From positions 1 to 64,000 of the forward strand of contig WGMV01000020.1 of assembly GCA_016124905.1 (NCBI GenBank): 64,000 nt of DNA, in the 5' to 3' direction. Of this stretch, positions 8,927-17,061 are shown in pieces (the first letter of the stretch is position 1; each line of letters starts with the position of its first letter). This DNA is from a bacterium. Its GTDB lineage: Bacteria > Pseudomonadota > Alphaproteobacteria > Rickettsiales > RI-342. The position numbers and the translations under genes are program-made. The notes under the pieces are model-generated. The model was not told the origin of the DNA. It saw only the letters and a list, made by a program, of their open reading frames with translations, and did no database searches.

Positions 8927-9624
8927 TCGTGCACTACCGGTTTAAACCGTGTGAACACCAGCCAATAGGCAAACAGGCTGGTGAAATAAATGATCCAGCC
9001 GGAAAAAACCACGTCACTCAGAAAATGCCCCCCTTGCGCCATACGCGCCAGCCCGACCAGAAGACCAAAAGCAACCCCGCCCGTCAGAATCTGCATCCGC
9101 CGCCTGCCTTTGAACAGCCAGGCCATGGCCAGAGGAAAAAAGCCAATGGCCGCATGGCCGGAGGTGAAGGAGCAATTCTGCTCGCATTGGTCGGAGAAAT
9201 GCCAGGCGGGTGAAAACCTCTTGTCGCCACCAAATTCCACCAGCTGGCTTGGGCGAGCCCTGCCCCAGTGGTCCTTGAGCGCGGCATTCACCACCAGCCC
9301 AGGCCCAAGCGCCAGGGCCAGCAACACGTAAATCACCTGCTTTCCAACCAGCGTGGGCCAGTGCGGCAGACGGTCGATGCGGGGTTTCAGCCAGCCCATC
9401 AGCAAAATACCAAGGCTGATGACGATCACACATTTGGTAATCCAGGGCACACCAAGGTAAAGCCCTTTGAACAGCCACATGTCACGCCCGGCCTGAAAGC
9501 GGATTTCCGGATGATAAAAATCACGGGCGACAATAAGGTCCAGCTCCGGCCACGCCATAAAGAGCACCGCCATGGCCATCATCATGGCAAGTGGAATCCA
9601 GATATACGCAGCCCTGGCTGGCAT
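8923..9624 (-). CDS. PAP2-superfamily membrane phosphatase
   Basis: This 233-residue protein has about six hydrophobic segments and all three PAP2 motifs: KDHWGRARP, SFTSGHAAIGF (catalytic His) and ARMAQGGHFLSDV. Such enzymes dephosphorylate lipid phosphates such as undecaprenyl diphosphate, phosphatidate or lipid A phosphates, with the active site facing the periplasm. Substrate cannot be told from sequence. The start codon is directly next to the stop of the DUF2155 gene, so the two are co-transcribed. The 3' end overlaps virD4 by 4 bases, tail to tail. Confidence 0.9.
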   Translation of the reverse strand: MPARAAYIWIPLAMMMAMAVLFMAWPELDLIVARDFYHPEIRFQAGRDMWLFKGLYLGVPWITKCVIVISLGILLMGWLKPRIDRLPHWPTLVGKQVIYVLLALALGPGLVVNAALKDHWGRARPSQLVEFGGDKRFSPAWHFSDQCEQNCSFTSGHAAIGFFPLAMAWLFKGRRRMQILTGGVAFGLLVGLARMAQGGHFLSDVVFSGWIIYFTSLFAYWLVFTRFKPVVHD

Positions 9625-10365
9625 CTACATGCCCCCGGCGCCCATCGGCTTCTTGAGGCATTCAATCACGGTGATGTCGTAAACGGGATGCTCCATGGCC
9701 GAAAGCGAGGGGCTGGAAGAAAACATCCAGCCATTGAACACCTCAATTTTGCCTTCTTCGCCGGGTTTTTCCTCCCACAGCTGCAGCAACGCGGCATTTT
9801 CAGGCCGCTGCGTGTTGGGAGCCTGCCAACAGTTGCGCGCCACAATCTCAAGCCTGCCGAACATGATTGGCGTGCCGATCGCCGCTTCGATTTCTTCCGA
9901 TTTTGCTGTGATCTTATTGAGTGCCCGCAGTTTCACCGCATTCACCGTCATCGGCACCGGCGCTTCGTCATTCTGGTTGCCATCGGGCGCGGTTTTGGCT
10001 CCTTTCGGCTGGCTATATTCCTCGCCCGGTTCGTAATCCTCCACCGTTTCGCCGGAATCAAAGCCCTTTTCACCCGTTTGCGGGTCGGTGGTGATGGTAG
10101 GTGCGGCCTCCTGAAGCGGAATCACGGCATCCGCTGCGGGCGCTTCTTCCCCCGGCAGGGGCGGTGGCGGTGGCGGTGGGGGAATCGTGGCCGGATTCGC
10201 AGCTTCGGCACCAACAGCACCTCCCTCAACAGTGGGCGGAGGAGGAGGAGCCTCCTGCTTGGCACCGGGGGGCACCAGCCATTGCGCATGGGATGACGAA
10301 ACAAAGGTGCCCGCCAGCAGAATCAGCAGGAATGCTCCCAGCCATGCCTGGTGTGGCGAGCGCAT
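9625..10365 (-). CDS. DUF2155 secreted protein
   Basis: This 246-residue protein starts with a signal peptide (about 1-27, ending SSHA). A Pro/Glu-rich linker follows (27-125). The C-terminal domain (about 135-246) matches the alphaproteobacterial DUF2155 pattern: VKLRALNKITA, IEAAIGTPIMFGRLEI, NCWQAP and FNGWMFSSSPSLSAMEHPVYDI. Function is unknown; it is periplasmic by prediction. The order NDUFA12-mlaD-DUF2155 is a recurrent alphaproteobacterial neighbourhood, which supports the call. The two Cys in the domain (in NCWQAP and IECLKK) are conserved in the family as I recall it. Confidence 0.88.
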   Translation of the reverse strand: MRSPHQAWLGAFLLILLAGTFVSSSHAQWLVPPGAKQEAPPPPPTVEGGAVGAEAANPATIPPPPPPPPLPGEEAPAADAVIPLQEAAPTITTDPQTGEKGFDSGETVEDYEPGEEYSQPKGAKTAPDGNQNDEAPVPMTVNAVKLRALNKITAKSEEIEAAIGTPIMFGRLEIVARNCWQAPNTQRPENAALLQLWEEKPGEEGKIEVFNGWMFSSSPSLSAMEHPVYDITVIECLKKPMGAGGM

Positions 10366-10371
10366 GATGTT

Positions 10372-10956
10372 TTACAGGCCGAGATCCACATCACCGGGGC
10401 CGGATGCGGCGGCAGCGGCGGCAGCGGGAGCTTCCCCGGCATGGTTGCTGCTCTGCGGCAGGGCGGAAGGCCCCCCAGCGGCAGCCTTCTTGGATTTTTT
10501 ACCGTCATCATCCTTGTCCTTATCGCCAAAGATGAACTGACCGATCAGGCTTTCCAGATTCATGGAAGACTGCGTGAAGGAAATATGCCCGCCCTTGTCG
10601 AGCATTTCTTCCGACCCGCCGGGGTTCAGCGCCACATATTTACCACCGAGCAACCCTTCGCTCACAATCGCGGCGGTGGAATCATCCGGCACCTTGACAT
10701 CGTCTTTCATCGCCAGAAACAACTGGGCGCGGTAGCTTTGCTCATCCAGCTTTACCTCGTTCACCACGCCGACCTTCACCCCGCCGATGCGCACATCACT
10801 GCCGATAGAGATGCCGTCGATATTGTCGAACGTGGCGGAAATCGGGTAAGACCCGCGAGTGTTCATGTGTGTTGAGTTGAAGGCATAACTGGCAAACCCC
10901 GCGGCAACCACGAGCACGGCGGCCCCAACCAGTGTTTCAACGATCGTACGCGACAT
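10372..10956 (-). CDS. mlaD: MlaD-like phospholipid transport substrate-binding protein
   Basis: This 194-residue protein has an N-terminal membrane anchor (about 8-27) and one MCE/MlaD domain (about 36-125): GSYPISATFDNIDGISIGSDVRIGGVKVGVV and SEGLLGGKYVALNPGG. The C-terminus is acidic then Ala-rich. I chose ATG 10956 because AGGAG lies upstream with good spacing and homologues begin at this anchor. MlaD is the periplasmic lipid-binding part of the Mla ABC system that returns phospholipids from the outer membrane. The other Mla subunits are not in this window. It lies 4 bases downstream of the NDUFA12 gene. Confidence 0.92.
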   Translation of the reverse strand: MSRTIVETLVGAAVLVVAAGFASYAFNSTHMNTRGSYPISATFDNIDGISIGSDVRIGGVKVGVVNEVKLDEQSYRAQLFLAMKDDVKVPDDSTAAIVSEGLLGGKYVALNPGGSEEMLDKGGHISFTQSSMNLESLIGQFIFGDKDKDDDGKKSKKAAAGGPSALPQSSNHAGEAPAAAAAAASGPGDVDLGL

Positions 10957-10960
10957 GAAC

Positions 10961-11347
10961 TCAAACTCCTGATGAACTGTTGGAAGCGGACTGCCCAGGC
11001 ACCCATGCTTCGTAATCGGCGGAAACCCGGTAACGGCGCCCGCCTTTATGGATATGCCCTTCCGGCACATAGGCGTGCTGGGTTCCGGTCAGGTTGGGCA
11101 GATGCGGTTTTTCCCACACATAGGTTGGGTTGTTGTCTTTCGGCGTCTTGTCCGTGGTGTAATGCAGCCAGCGGTGCCAGCGCGCGGGAACCTTGGAGGC
11201 CTCGGGCAGCCCCTTATACACAACCCAGCGTTTGCGGCGGCGGCCTTGAACGACCTTGCGTTCCTGAAAATAGCGGTTGCCGAATTCATCCTGCCCGACG
11301 GTTTGTCCAAACAAGGCGGTGTAAAGCAGCGTCCCGATCGGGTTCAT
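10961..11347 (-). CDS. NADH:ubiquinone oxidoreductase NDUFA12/B17.2-type accessory subunit
   Basis: This 128-residue protein matches the alphaproteobacterial homologue of mitochondrial complex I subunit NDUFA12. It shows TALFGQTVGQDEFGNRYF, RRKRWVVYKG, ASKVPARWHRWLHYTTD and a C-terminal YEAWVP. It is an accessory subunit on the peripheral arm. I chose ATG 11347 because AGGGA lies 7 bases upstream and the length then fits the family; the frame stays open to 11425. It heads the mlaD-DUF2155-PAP2 gene run. The nuo core genes are not in this window. Confidence 0.92.
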   Translation of the reverse strand: MNPIGTLLYTALFGQTVGQDEFGNRYFQERKVVQGRRRKRWVVYKGLPEASKVPARWHRWLHYTTDKTPKDNNPTYVWEKPHLPNLTGTQHAYVPEGHIHKGGRRYRVSADYEAWVPGQSASNSSSGV

Positions 11348-11464
11348 GGTAGCGTCCCTGCCACTATATTTAGCAAAAGCAGCGCGCATCATAACAATCC
11401 TGGCGCTTGTCGCAACCTTTTCCACCGCCTTTTGTCCGTCATCCCTATTCGCGGCGGCGGGGCA

Positions 11465-11490
11465 ATAAAAAACCGCGCCGGAGCGCGGTT
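11465..11490 (-). terminator. Rho-independent terminator of the gene at 11513-11860
   Basis: On the minus strand an 8 bp stem (AACCGCGC/GCGCGGTT) with a 4-base loop is followed by a T-rich run (TTTTTTATT overlapping the stem end). It sits 22 bases after the stop at 11513. Confidence 0.88.
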
Positions 11491-11512
11491 CTCAAACAGA
11501 AATATCGAAATA

Positions 11513-11860
11513 TTATTTTACGGCGCGCGCGTAAGCCGTGGCCCGCCCAGCCTCCTGCGAGGATAATTGACTCACGATGGATTCCACCGTGCTCACCAGA
11601 CCGTGCGTTTTGATCTGGTCCATGATGGCCACCGTGGTGAAATAGGCATCCGCCACCACGCTGAACGGCTGCTTCACCGCATCTTTTGCCTTCAAAAGCC
11701 CGGCTTTGGCATGTTCGATAAGGGCGGAGAACATCAGCGCCGCATCCTTGAACGTATCTTCCAGCGTGCGTTTTTCGGTATTGTCTTCTTTTTCCTCACG
11801 CCATTGCTCCTGAAAAGCCAGGTTCAGGGCACGTTCGTCGTTAAACGGGTTGGCGGTCAT
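11513..11860 (-). CDS. Hypothetical mostly helical cytoplasmic protein
   Basis: This 115-residue protein has no signal peptide or membrane segment. The N-terminal 40 residues are highly charged (AFQEQWREEKEDNTEKRTLEDTF) and the rest looks like amphipathic helix (MFSALIEHAKAGLLKAKDAV, GLVSTVESIVSQLSSQEAGR). The ATG is preceded by AGGGAG on the minus strand, and a strong terminator follows. It is thus a credible monocistronic gene. Size and helicity recall phasins, but no phasin signature is clear and I assign no function. Confidence 0.7.
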   Translation of the reverse strand: MTANPFNDERALNLAFQEQWREEKEDNTEKRTLEDTFKDAALMFSALIEHAKAGLLKAKDAVKQPFSVVADAYFTTVAIMDQIKTHGLVSTVESIVSQLSSQEAGRATAYARAVK

Positions 11861-12106
11861 GTATAGCTCCCTAATTTTCTCAGGATCAGTTAGTCATCCA
11901 ATGGTGGGATTAAACCACAAACGGATTGACCAAAGGTTAACAGCGTTAACATTTAAACGAAAAAAAGTGACCAAAAGTAACTTTTCTGCCAAGGCATTGG
12001 TTAACAAAGCAAAATTTTATCCACACCTCCATAAAAACCGCATTTACACTTGCGAAAGCCCCACTCTCTGCTAGAGCAGGCAGGTAGATTTTTTGTGAGA
12101 AACGCC
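11861..12106 (+). promoter_or_regulatory. AT-rich divergent region before purB with one consensus DnaA box (12017-12025)
   Basis: This 246 bp divergent region carries no gene. It is much more AT-rich than its surroundings and contains five TTAA tetramers (two as TTAACAGCGTTAAC near 11937-11950). A perfect DnaA box TTATCCACA lies at 12017-12025. None of the TTAA pairs has the canonical CtrA spacing of seven bases. It presumably holds the promoters for purB and for the gene at 11513-11860. Confidence 0.45.
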
Positions 12107-13420
12107 ATGATTCCCCGCTATTCCCGCCCCGAAATGACCAAGATATGGGAGCCGGAAAACAAATTCCGCATCTGGTTTGAGATTGAGGCCAATGCCTGCG
12201 ATGCGATGGCGGAAATCGGGATGATCCCGAAAAGCGCCGCCAAAACCATCTGGGAAAAAGGCGCCTTCAACATCGCCCGCATCGACGAGATCGAGCAGGA
12301 AACCAAGCACGATGTCATCGCCTTCCTCACCAACCTGGCCGAATATGTCGGCCCCGATGCCCGCTTCGTTCACCAGGGCATGACCAGCTCCGACGTGCTG
12401 GACACCTGCCTGGCCGTGCAGCTGGTGCAGGCGACCGACCTTCTTTTGAAGGATATCGACAACCTGCTCGAAGCCCTCGCCGCCCGTGCGGAGGAACATA
12501 AATACACCCTTACCATAGGCCGCAGCCACGGCATCCATGCCGAGCCGGTGACCTTCGGCCTGAAAATGGCCCGCTTCTATGCCGAATTCGCCCGCAACCG
12601 CAAACGGCTGGAACTTGCGCGCGAGGAAATCGCCACCTGCAAAATCTCCGGCGCCGTCGGCACCTATGCTCACCTGCCGCCGTCGGTGGAAGCCCACGTG
12701 GCCAAAAAAATGGGCCTGGTGCCGGAAACCATCGCCACCCAGGTCATCCCGCGCGATCGCCATGCCATGTATTTCGCCACACTCGCCGTCATCGCCTCCT
12801 CCATCGAAAACCTCGCCGTGGAAGTGCGCCACCTGCAGCGCACCGAAGTGCTGGAAGCCGAGGAGTTCTTCAGCAAAGGCCAGAAGGGCAGCTCCGCCAT
12901 GCCGCACAAGCGCAACCCCGTGCTATCCGAAAACATCACCGGCCTTGCCCGCCTCATCCGCGCCTACTGCATGCCCGCCATGGAAAACGTGGCCCTCTGG
13001 CACGAGCGCGACATCTCCCACTCCTCCGTCGAGCGCGTCGCCGCGCCGGATGCCACCATCGCGCTGGATTTCGCCCTCAACCGCGCCGTCGGCCTGATCA
13101 AAAACCTGGTCGTCTACCCCAAGAACATGCGCAAGAACATGGACAAGCTCAGTGGCATCTACCACTCCCAGCGCATCATGCTGGCCCTGACGCAAGCCGG
13201 CGTCACCCGCGAGGATGCCTACCGCCTGGTACAGAAAAACGCCATGCAGGTGTGGGAAAAAGGCGGCGATTTCGTCACCCTCATCAAAGCCGACCCCGAA
13301 ATCACCAAAGTCCTCCCACCCGCCAAAATCGACACGCTGGTAGACGCCAAAACCATCGCCGGCGAAGTGGACCACATCCTCTCCCGCGCCATACCCGCCA
13401 ACCGCAAACGTGCGGCTTAA
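12107..13420 (+). CDS. purB: Adenylosuccinate lyase
   Basis: The protein has 437 residues from ATG 12107, where MIPRYSRPEM matches the usual PurB N-terminus; an upstream in-frame ATG at 12050 would add an untypical extension. The fumarase/aspartase superfamily signature SSAMPHKRNP is at 262-271, and other conserved parts are TSSDVLDT and GRSHGIHAEP (catalytic His). The enzyme acts twice in purine synthesis, cleaving SAICAR to AICAR and adenylosuccinate to AMP. It is cytoplasmic and monocistronic here, followed by a hairpin-rich repeat (13424-13568) before murG. Confidence 0.96.
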   Translation: MIPRYSRPEMTKIWEPENKFRIWFEIEANACDAMAEIGMIPKSAAKTIWEKGAFNIARIDEIEQETKHDVIAFLTNLAEYVGPDARFVHQGMTSSDVLDTCLAVQLVQATDLLLKDIDNLLEALAARAEEHKYTLTIGRSHGIHAEPVTFGLKMARFYAEFARNRKRLELAREEIATCKISGAVGTYAHLPPSVEAHVAKKMGLVPETIATQVIPRDRHAMYFATLAVIASSIENLAVEVRHLQRTEVLEAEEFFSKGQKGSSAMPHKRNPVLSENITGLARLIRAYCMPAMENVALWHERDISHSSVERVAAPDATIALDFALNRAVGLIKNLVVYPKNMRKNMDKLSGIYHSQRIMLALTQAGVTREDAYRLVQKNAMQVWEKGGDFVTLIKADPEITKVLPPAKIDTLVDAKTIAGEVDHILSRAIPANRKRAA

Positions 13421-13423
13421 GTA

Positions 13424-13568
13424 ACGCGGGACGCTGTCCCGCACCCTGTCAGGGGCCAAGGCCCCTGCACCCCATATTTCTTTAGAACCCCTCTTCGATG
13501 GGGTTCTAAAGAAATACCGGGATCCAAGGGTCCAGACCCTTGGTGGGGTGTGGGGCAAAGCCCCACGT
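13424..13568. repeat. 145 bp compound inverted repeat with five nested hairpins
   Basis: The purB-murG gap is almost wholly palindromic. Hairpin 1 is at 13426-13442 (GCGGGAC/GTCCCGC). Hairpin 2 is at 13450-13467 (CAGGGGCC/GGCCCCTG). A central 17 bp stem (13475-13491 with 13500-13516) has the 8-base loop TCTTCGAT. Hairpin 4 is at 13524-13543 (CCAAGGGT/ACCCTTGG) and hairpin 5 at 13550-13566 (GTGGGGC/GCCCCAC). The left arm and the reverse complement of the right arm share one plan with diverged bases, so the whole is a large imperfect inverted repeat, like a REPIN or miniature palindromic element. No transposase is nearby. I saw no second copy in this window. Confidence 0.85.
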
Positions 13569-13584
13569 CACTAAAGGAGTACAT

Positions 13585-14673
13585 ATGGCGGTTTGCGTAT
13601 TGGCGGCAGGTGGAACGGGTGGCCACGTCTTTCCGGCGGTGGCAGTAGCGGAAGCCTTGCTGGATCAGGGCGTGCAGCCATTGCTGATTACCGATAAGCG
13701 CAGCCTTTCCCTGAAGCCCGCATTTGCCAATCTGGACGGCAAAATGGGCATGGAGGTGATTGCCGCCAGCAGCCCGAGCGGCAATATCATCAAAAAGCTG
13801 ACGGCCATCATCAAGCTTTCGGCGGGTACGGTGCAGGCGGCGAAACTGCTGAAGCGGCATAAGCCCTTTGCGGTGGTTGGGTTTGGCGGTTATCCGTCTT
13901 TTCCCACACTGGTTGCCGCACGGGCGCTGAACATTCCCATCATCCTGCATGAACAGAATGCCGTGCTTGGCAAGGCCAACCGCAGCATGGCGAATATGGC
14001 GAAGCTGCTGGCGCTGTCTTTTCCCAACACCGCGCAGGTTCCGGCGGAAGCCAAAACCGTGGTAACCGGCAATCCCATCCGCGGCGCCATCGGCGAATTG
14101 CAGAAACTCACCTACACCCCACCGGGCGGCACATTGAATTTACTGGTAGTCGGCGGCAGTCTGGGCGCGAAAGTCTTCGGCCGCATTCTGCCGGAAGCCA
14201 TCAATACGCTCGATGAGAATGATCGCAAAAAACTCCGCCTTGTGCAGCAGGCTAAGGCCGAGGATGTGGAGCAACTGAAAGCCACCTATGCCGAACTGGG
14301 CGTAGAAGCCGAAATAGCGCCCTTCTTCAACGACATGCCCGCCCGCCTTGCCTGGTCGCATGCCGTCATCGCCCGTTCCGGCGCTTCCACCATCTTTGAA
14401 CTCCTGCTCGCAGGCCGCCCGAGCCTGCTGGTGCCCTACCCCTATGCGGCGGATAACCACCAGCACGCCAACGCCAAGGCCCTTGCGGAAGGCCACGCCG
14501 CGACCCTGCTGGAGGAGGAGAAGGTCAGCCCCGCCAAGCTCGGCGGCTGGATTCGCGCCGCCATACACCAGCCCGGCATGCTGGCGGGCATGGCGGAAAA
14601 GGCACGAAGGCTTGCCACGCCGGATGCCGCCAGAAACCTTGCCGCACTGGCCATGGAGTGCTTGCAGAAGTAG
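13585..14673 (+). CDS. murG: UDP-GlcNAc:undecaprenyl-PP-MurNAc-pentapeptide GlcNAc transferase
   Basis: The protein has 362 residues from ATG 13585, with AAAGGAG 5 bases upstream. The N-terminal glycine loop AAGGTGGHVFPAVAVA, the second loop GFGGYPSFP, HEQNAVLGKAN, VVGGSLGAKVF and the donor-binding ARSGASTIFELLLAGRPSLLVPYP identify MurG. It makes lipid II from lipid I on the inner face of the cytoplasmic membrane. It opens a murG-murC-(unknown)-murB cluster, part of the division/cell wall group, though ftsW, ddl and ftsQAZ are not present beside it. Confidence 0.97.
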   Translation: MAVCVLAAGGTGGHVFPAVAVAEALLDQGVQPLLITDKRSLSLKPAFANLDGKMGMEVIAASSPSGNIIKKLTAIIKLSAGTVQAAKLLKRHKPFAVVGFGGYPSFPTLVAARALNIPIILHEQNAVLGKANRSMANMAKLLALSFPNTAQVPAEAKTVVTGNPIRGAIGELQKLTYTPPGGTLNLLVVGGSLGAKVFGRILPEAINTLDENDRKKLRLVQQAKAEDVEQLKATYAELGVEAEIAPFFNDMPARLAWSHAVIARSGASTIFELLLAGRPSLLVPYPYAADNHQHANAKALAEGHAATLLEEEKVSPAKLGGWIRAAIHQPGMLAGMAEKARRLATPDAARNLAALAMECLQK

Positions 14674-14718
14674 CGCCTGCGCCCTATCCTGCTTCCGATT
14701 TTTATAAACAGGATAGCC

Positions 14719-16194
14719 ATGAAAAAATCTTTCAATATCGGCCGCACGCTACCGCTGGATGTGGGCATCATTCACCTCGTCGGCATCGGCGGCATCGGCA
14801 TGAGCGGCATCGCCGAAATTCTGCACAACATGGGCTACCATGTTCAAGGATCGGACGTGGCGGAAAGCGCCAACGTGCAGCGCCTGCGCGCCATGGGTGT
14901 GGAAGTGATGGTCGGCCATAAGCCGGAAAACATCGCCAACGCCTCCGTCGTGGTGAAATCCACCGCTGTCGATTGGGAAAACCCGGAAATTACTGCCGCA
15001 CGCGAGGCAGGCATCCCCGTGCTGCGCCGTTCGGAGATGTTGGCCGAGCTCACCCGCCTGAAAATGACCATCGCCATCTCCGGCACGCATGGCAAAACCA
15101 CCACCACCTCACTTGTCTCCGCCCTGCTCGCCACCGGCGGGATGGACCCCACCGTGCTCAACGGCGGCATCCTCAACGCCATCGGCACCAATGCTTACCT
15201 CGGCAAGGGTGAATGGATGGTGGTGGAAGCCGATGAGTCCGACGGCACTTTCATCAAAATCCCCGCTTCCGTCGCGGTCGTCACCAACATCGACCCCGAA
15301 CATCTCGACCATTGGGGCAGTTTCGACGCCGTGCGTCAGGCTTTCACCCAGCTCATCATGAACCTGCCCTTCTACGGTTTCGCGGTCATCTGCATCGACC
15401 ATCCGGAAGTGCAGGCCCTCAAAGCCCGTGTGCATGACCGCCGCGTCATCACCTACGGCTTCAGCCCGCAGGCCGATGTGCGCGCCGTCAACGTGCAGCC
15501 GGATGCCGACGGCACGACCTTCGATGTCGTGATTTCCGACCGCATGGGCCTCACCGCCCGCACCATCGAAGGCGTGCGCATCCAGATTCGTGGCGAACAC
15601 AACGTGCTGAACTCGCTGGCGGCCATGGGTGTGGCTATGAACCTCGGCATCAGCGATGCCAAAATGAAAGAAGGCCTCGCGGGCTTCCAGGGCGTGAAAC
15701 GCCGCTTCACCAAAACCGGCGCGGTGAACGGCATCACGGTAATCGACGATTACGGCCACCACCCGGTGGAGATCGCCGCCACGCTGAAGGCAGCCCGGCA
15801 GGCCGTCTCCGGCAGCCCGACATCCGGCACCACGGGCCGTGTGCTGGCTGTGGTGCAGCCGCACCGCTTCACCCGCGTGCGCGATTTACTGCCGCAGTTC
15901 GCTTCATGCCTGCATGATGCCGATGCCGTCTGGATCACCGACATCTACACCGCCGGCGAACAGCCGATCGAAGGCATCAACCGCACCTCGCTGGCACAGG
16001 CCATCCGCCAGAACGGCCACAAGGATGTGCGCGAGCTGCAAAGCCCCGACGACCTGGCAGGCGAGATACTGGGCATGGCCAAACCGGGCGACTATGTCAT
16101 CTGCCTCGGCGCAGGCAGCATCAGCGCCTGGGCGCATGCCCTGCCGCAGCAGATGGAAGCGCTGCTCAATCAAACGGATGCTCAAAAGGTTTAA
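14719..16194 (+). CDS. murC: UDP-N-acetylmuramate-L-alanine ligase
   Basis: This 491-residue protein shows the MurC features: N-terminal nucleotide-binding fold ([18 protein letters not shown]), P-loop [33 protein letters not shown] and [10 protein letters not shown]. It adds L-alanine to UDP-MurNAc using ATP, the first peptide step of murein precursor synthesis. AGGA lies upstream of the ATG. It is 45 bases after murG and 3 bases before the next gene, so co-transcribed. Confidence 0.97.
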   Translation: MKKSFNIGRTLPLDVGIIHLVGIGGIGMSGIAEILHNMGYHVQGSDVAESANVQRLRAMGVEVMVGHKPENIANASVVVKSTAVDWENPEITAAREAGIPVLRRSEMLAELTRLKMTIAISGTHGKTTTTSLVSALLATGGMDPTVLNGGILNAIGTNAYLGKGEWMVVEADESDGTFIKIPASVAVVTNIDPEHLDHWGSFDAVRQAFTQLIMNLPFYGFAVICIDHPEVQALKARVHDRRVITYGFSPQADVRAVNVQPDADGTTFDVVISDRMGLTARTIEGVRIQIRGEHNVLNSLAAMGVAMNLGISDAKMKEGLAGFQGVKRRFTKTGAVNGITVIDDYGHHPVEIAATLKAARQAVSGSPTSGTTGRVLAVVQPHRFTRVRDLLPQFASCLHDADAVWITDIYTAGEQPIEGINRTSLAQAIRQNGHKDVRELQSPDDLAGEILGMAKPGDYVICLGAGSISAWAHALPQQMEALLNQTDAQKV

Positions 16195-16197
16195 CGC

Positions 16198-17061
16198 ATG
16201 AGCCATCAGTCGCAGGTCGACCAGTTTGCCGAATCCTTCCGCCCGCAAAACCCTTATGCGAGTGCGATGCATAAGACGCTGGCGGATTTCGGCGTACCCG
16301 CCATCGACCCGCACACCTACATGCAGGCAGGCCTGCTGGTGAGCGACATCAGCTACCGCATGCAGATGCGCATGCTTACCTCCAAAGACCCGTTCAACGA
16401 CACCTGCACCGTCTTCCTGCGCGAGGTACGCCAGGTGTCGGACAATGAATTCTGGTTTCTGGTGGAACAGTCGCTCGACGGCACGCCGGTGGTATTTTCC
16501 AGTGCGTTTGTGGCGGAGATTTACGACGGCATTCCGCCGCAGCGCTTCACCAATCCTTCCATGCAGCTCAGCCTGAGCGGCCTTTCCGCCTGGACGGCCA
16601 AGCTGGGGCTAACGCTTTCCACACGCATTGCCCAGTTCACCGGCACGCCGGTGCACACCATCCCCGAATTCATCGACCATCTGCGCCCGCTGGCGGCGGA
16701 GAAATACCAGCGCCTGCTCAACATGCTGCATGTGCTGCTTTACCTTTCGATGGATGACGGCTTCCTGTTCGAAAGCGAGCGCAAGGTCATACGTTCGCTT
16801 ATTCAAAAAGGCCTTGGCAAGAACAGCCGCGATCTGTTCGCCTTCACACGCTATGCCGACAATGCCTATGTCACCGTGCCCGCCTTCAAACACAGCATGG
16901 CAGCCTTGCTGCCCATGAGCGCGCAGGAAGCACATTTCCTGATCGAGACCACCAAGGCGCTGGTGGCCTCCGACGGTGTGTTCAGCGAATCGGAGGAGAT
17001 CTTCATCCAGCAATTGCGCAACCTGCTGGAAGGTGTGCCCAGCCAGGCGGTGCATGCATGA
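16198..17061 (+). CDS. Unknown protein between murC and murB; C-terminal half TerB-like
   Basis: This 287-residue cytoplasmic protein has no signal or membrane segment. The N-terminal half (1-150) looks like a mixed alpha/beta domain (TVFLREVRQVSDNEFWFLVEQ) that I do not recognise. The C-terminal half (about 170-280) has two helical blocks with acidic turns, LLYLSMDDGFLFESERKVI and LVASDGVFSESEEIFIQQL, which resemble the TerB-like metal-binding fold; this is a tentative fold-level reading. It is tightly packed: 3 bases after murC, and its stop overlaps the murB start. A role in envelope synthesis is suggested only by this coupling. Confidence 0.75.
   Translation: MSHQSQVDQFAESFRPQNPYASAMHKTLADFGVPAIDPHTYMQAGLLVSDISYRMQMRMLTSKDPFNDTCTVFLREVRQVSDNEFWFLVEQSLDGTPVVFSSAFVAEIYDGIPPQRFTNPSMQLSLSGLSAWTAKLGLTLSTRIAQFTGTPVHTIPEFIDHLRPLAAEKYQRLLNMLHVLLYLSMDDGFLFESERKVIRSLIQKGLGKNSRDLFAFTRYADNAYVTVPAFKHSMAALLPMSAQEAHFLIETTKALVASDGVFSESEEIFIQQLRNLLEGVPSQAVHA

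Noticed and set aside
11861-12106. Possible replication origin at the DnaA box
   Set aside because: Only one consensus DnaA box is seen, there are no properly spaced CtrA boxes, and typical origin neighbours such as hemE, parAB or dnaA are absent.
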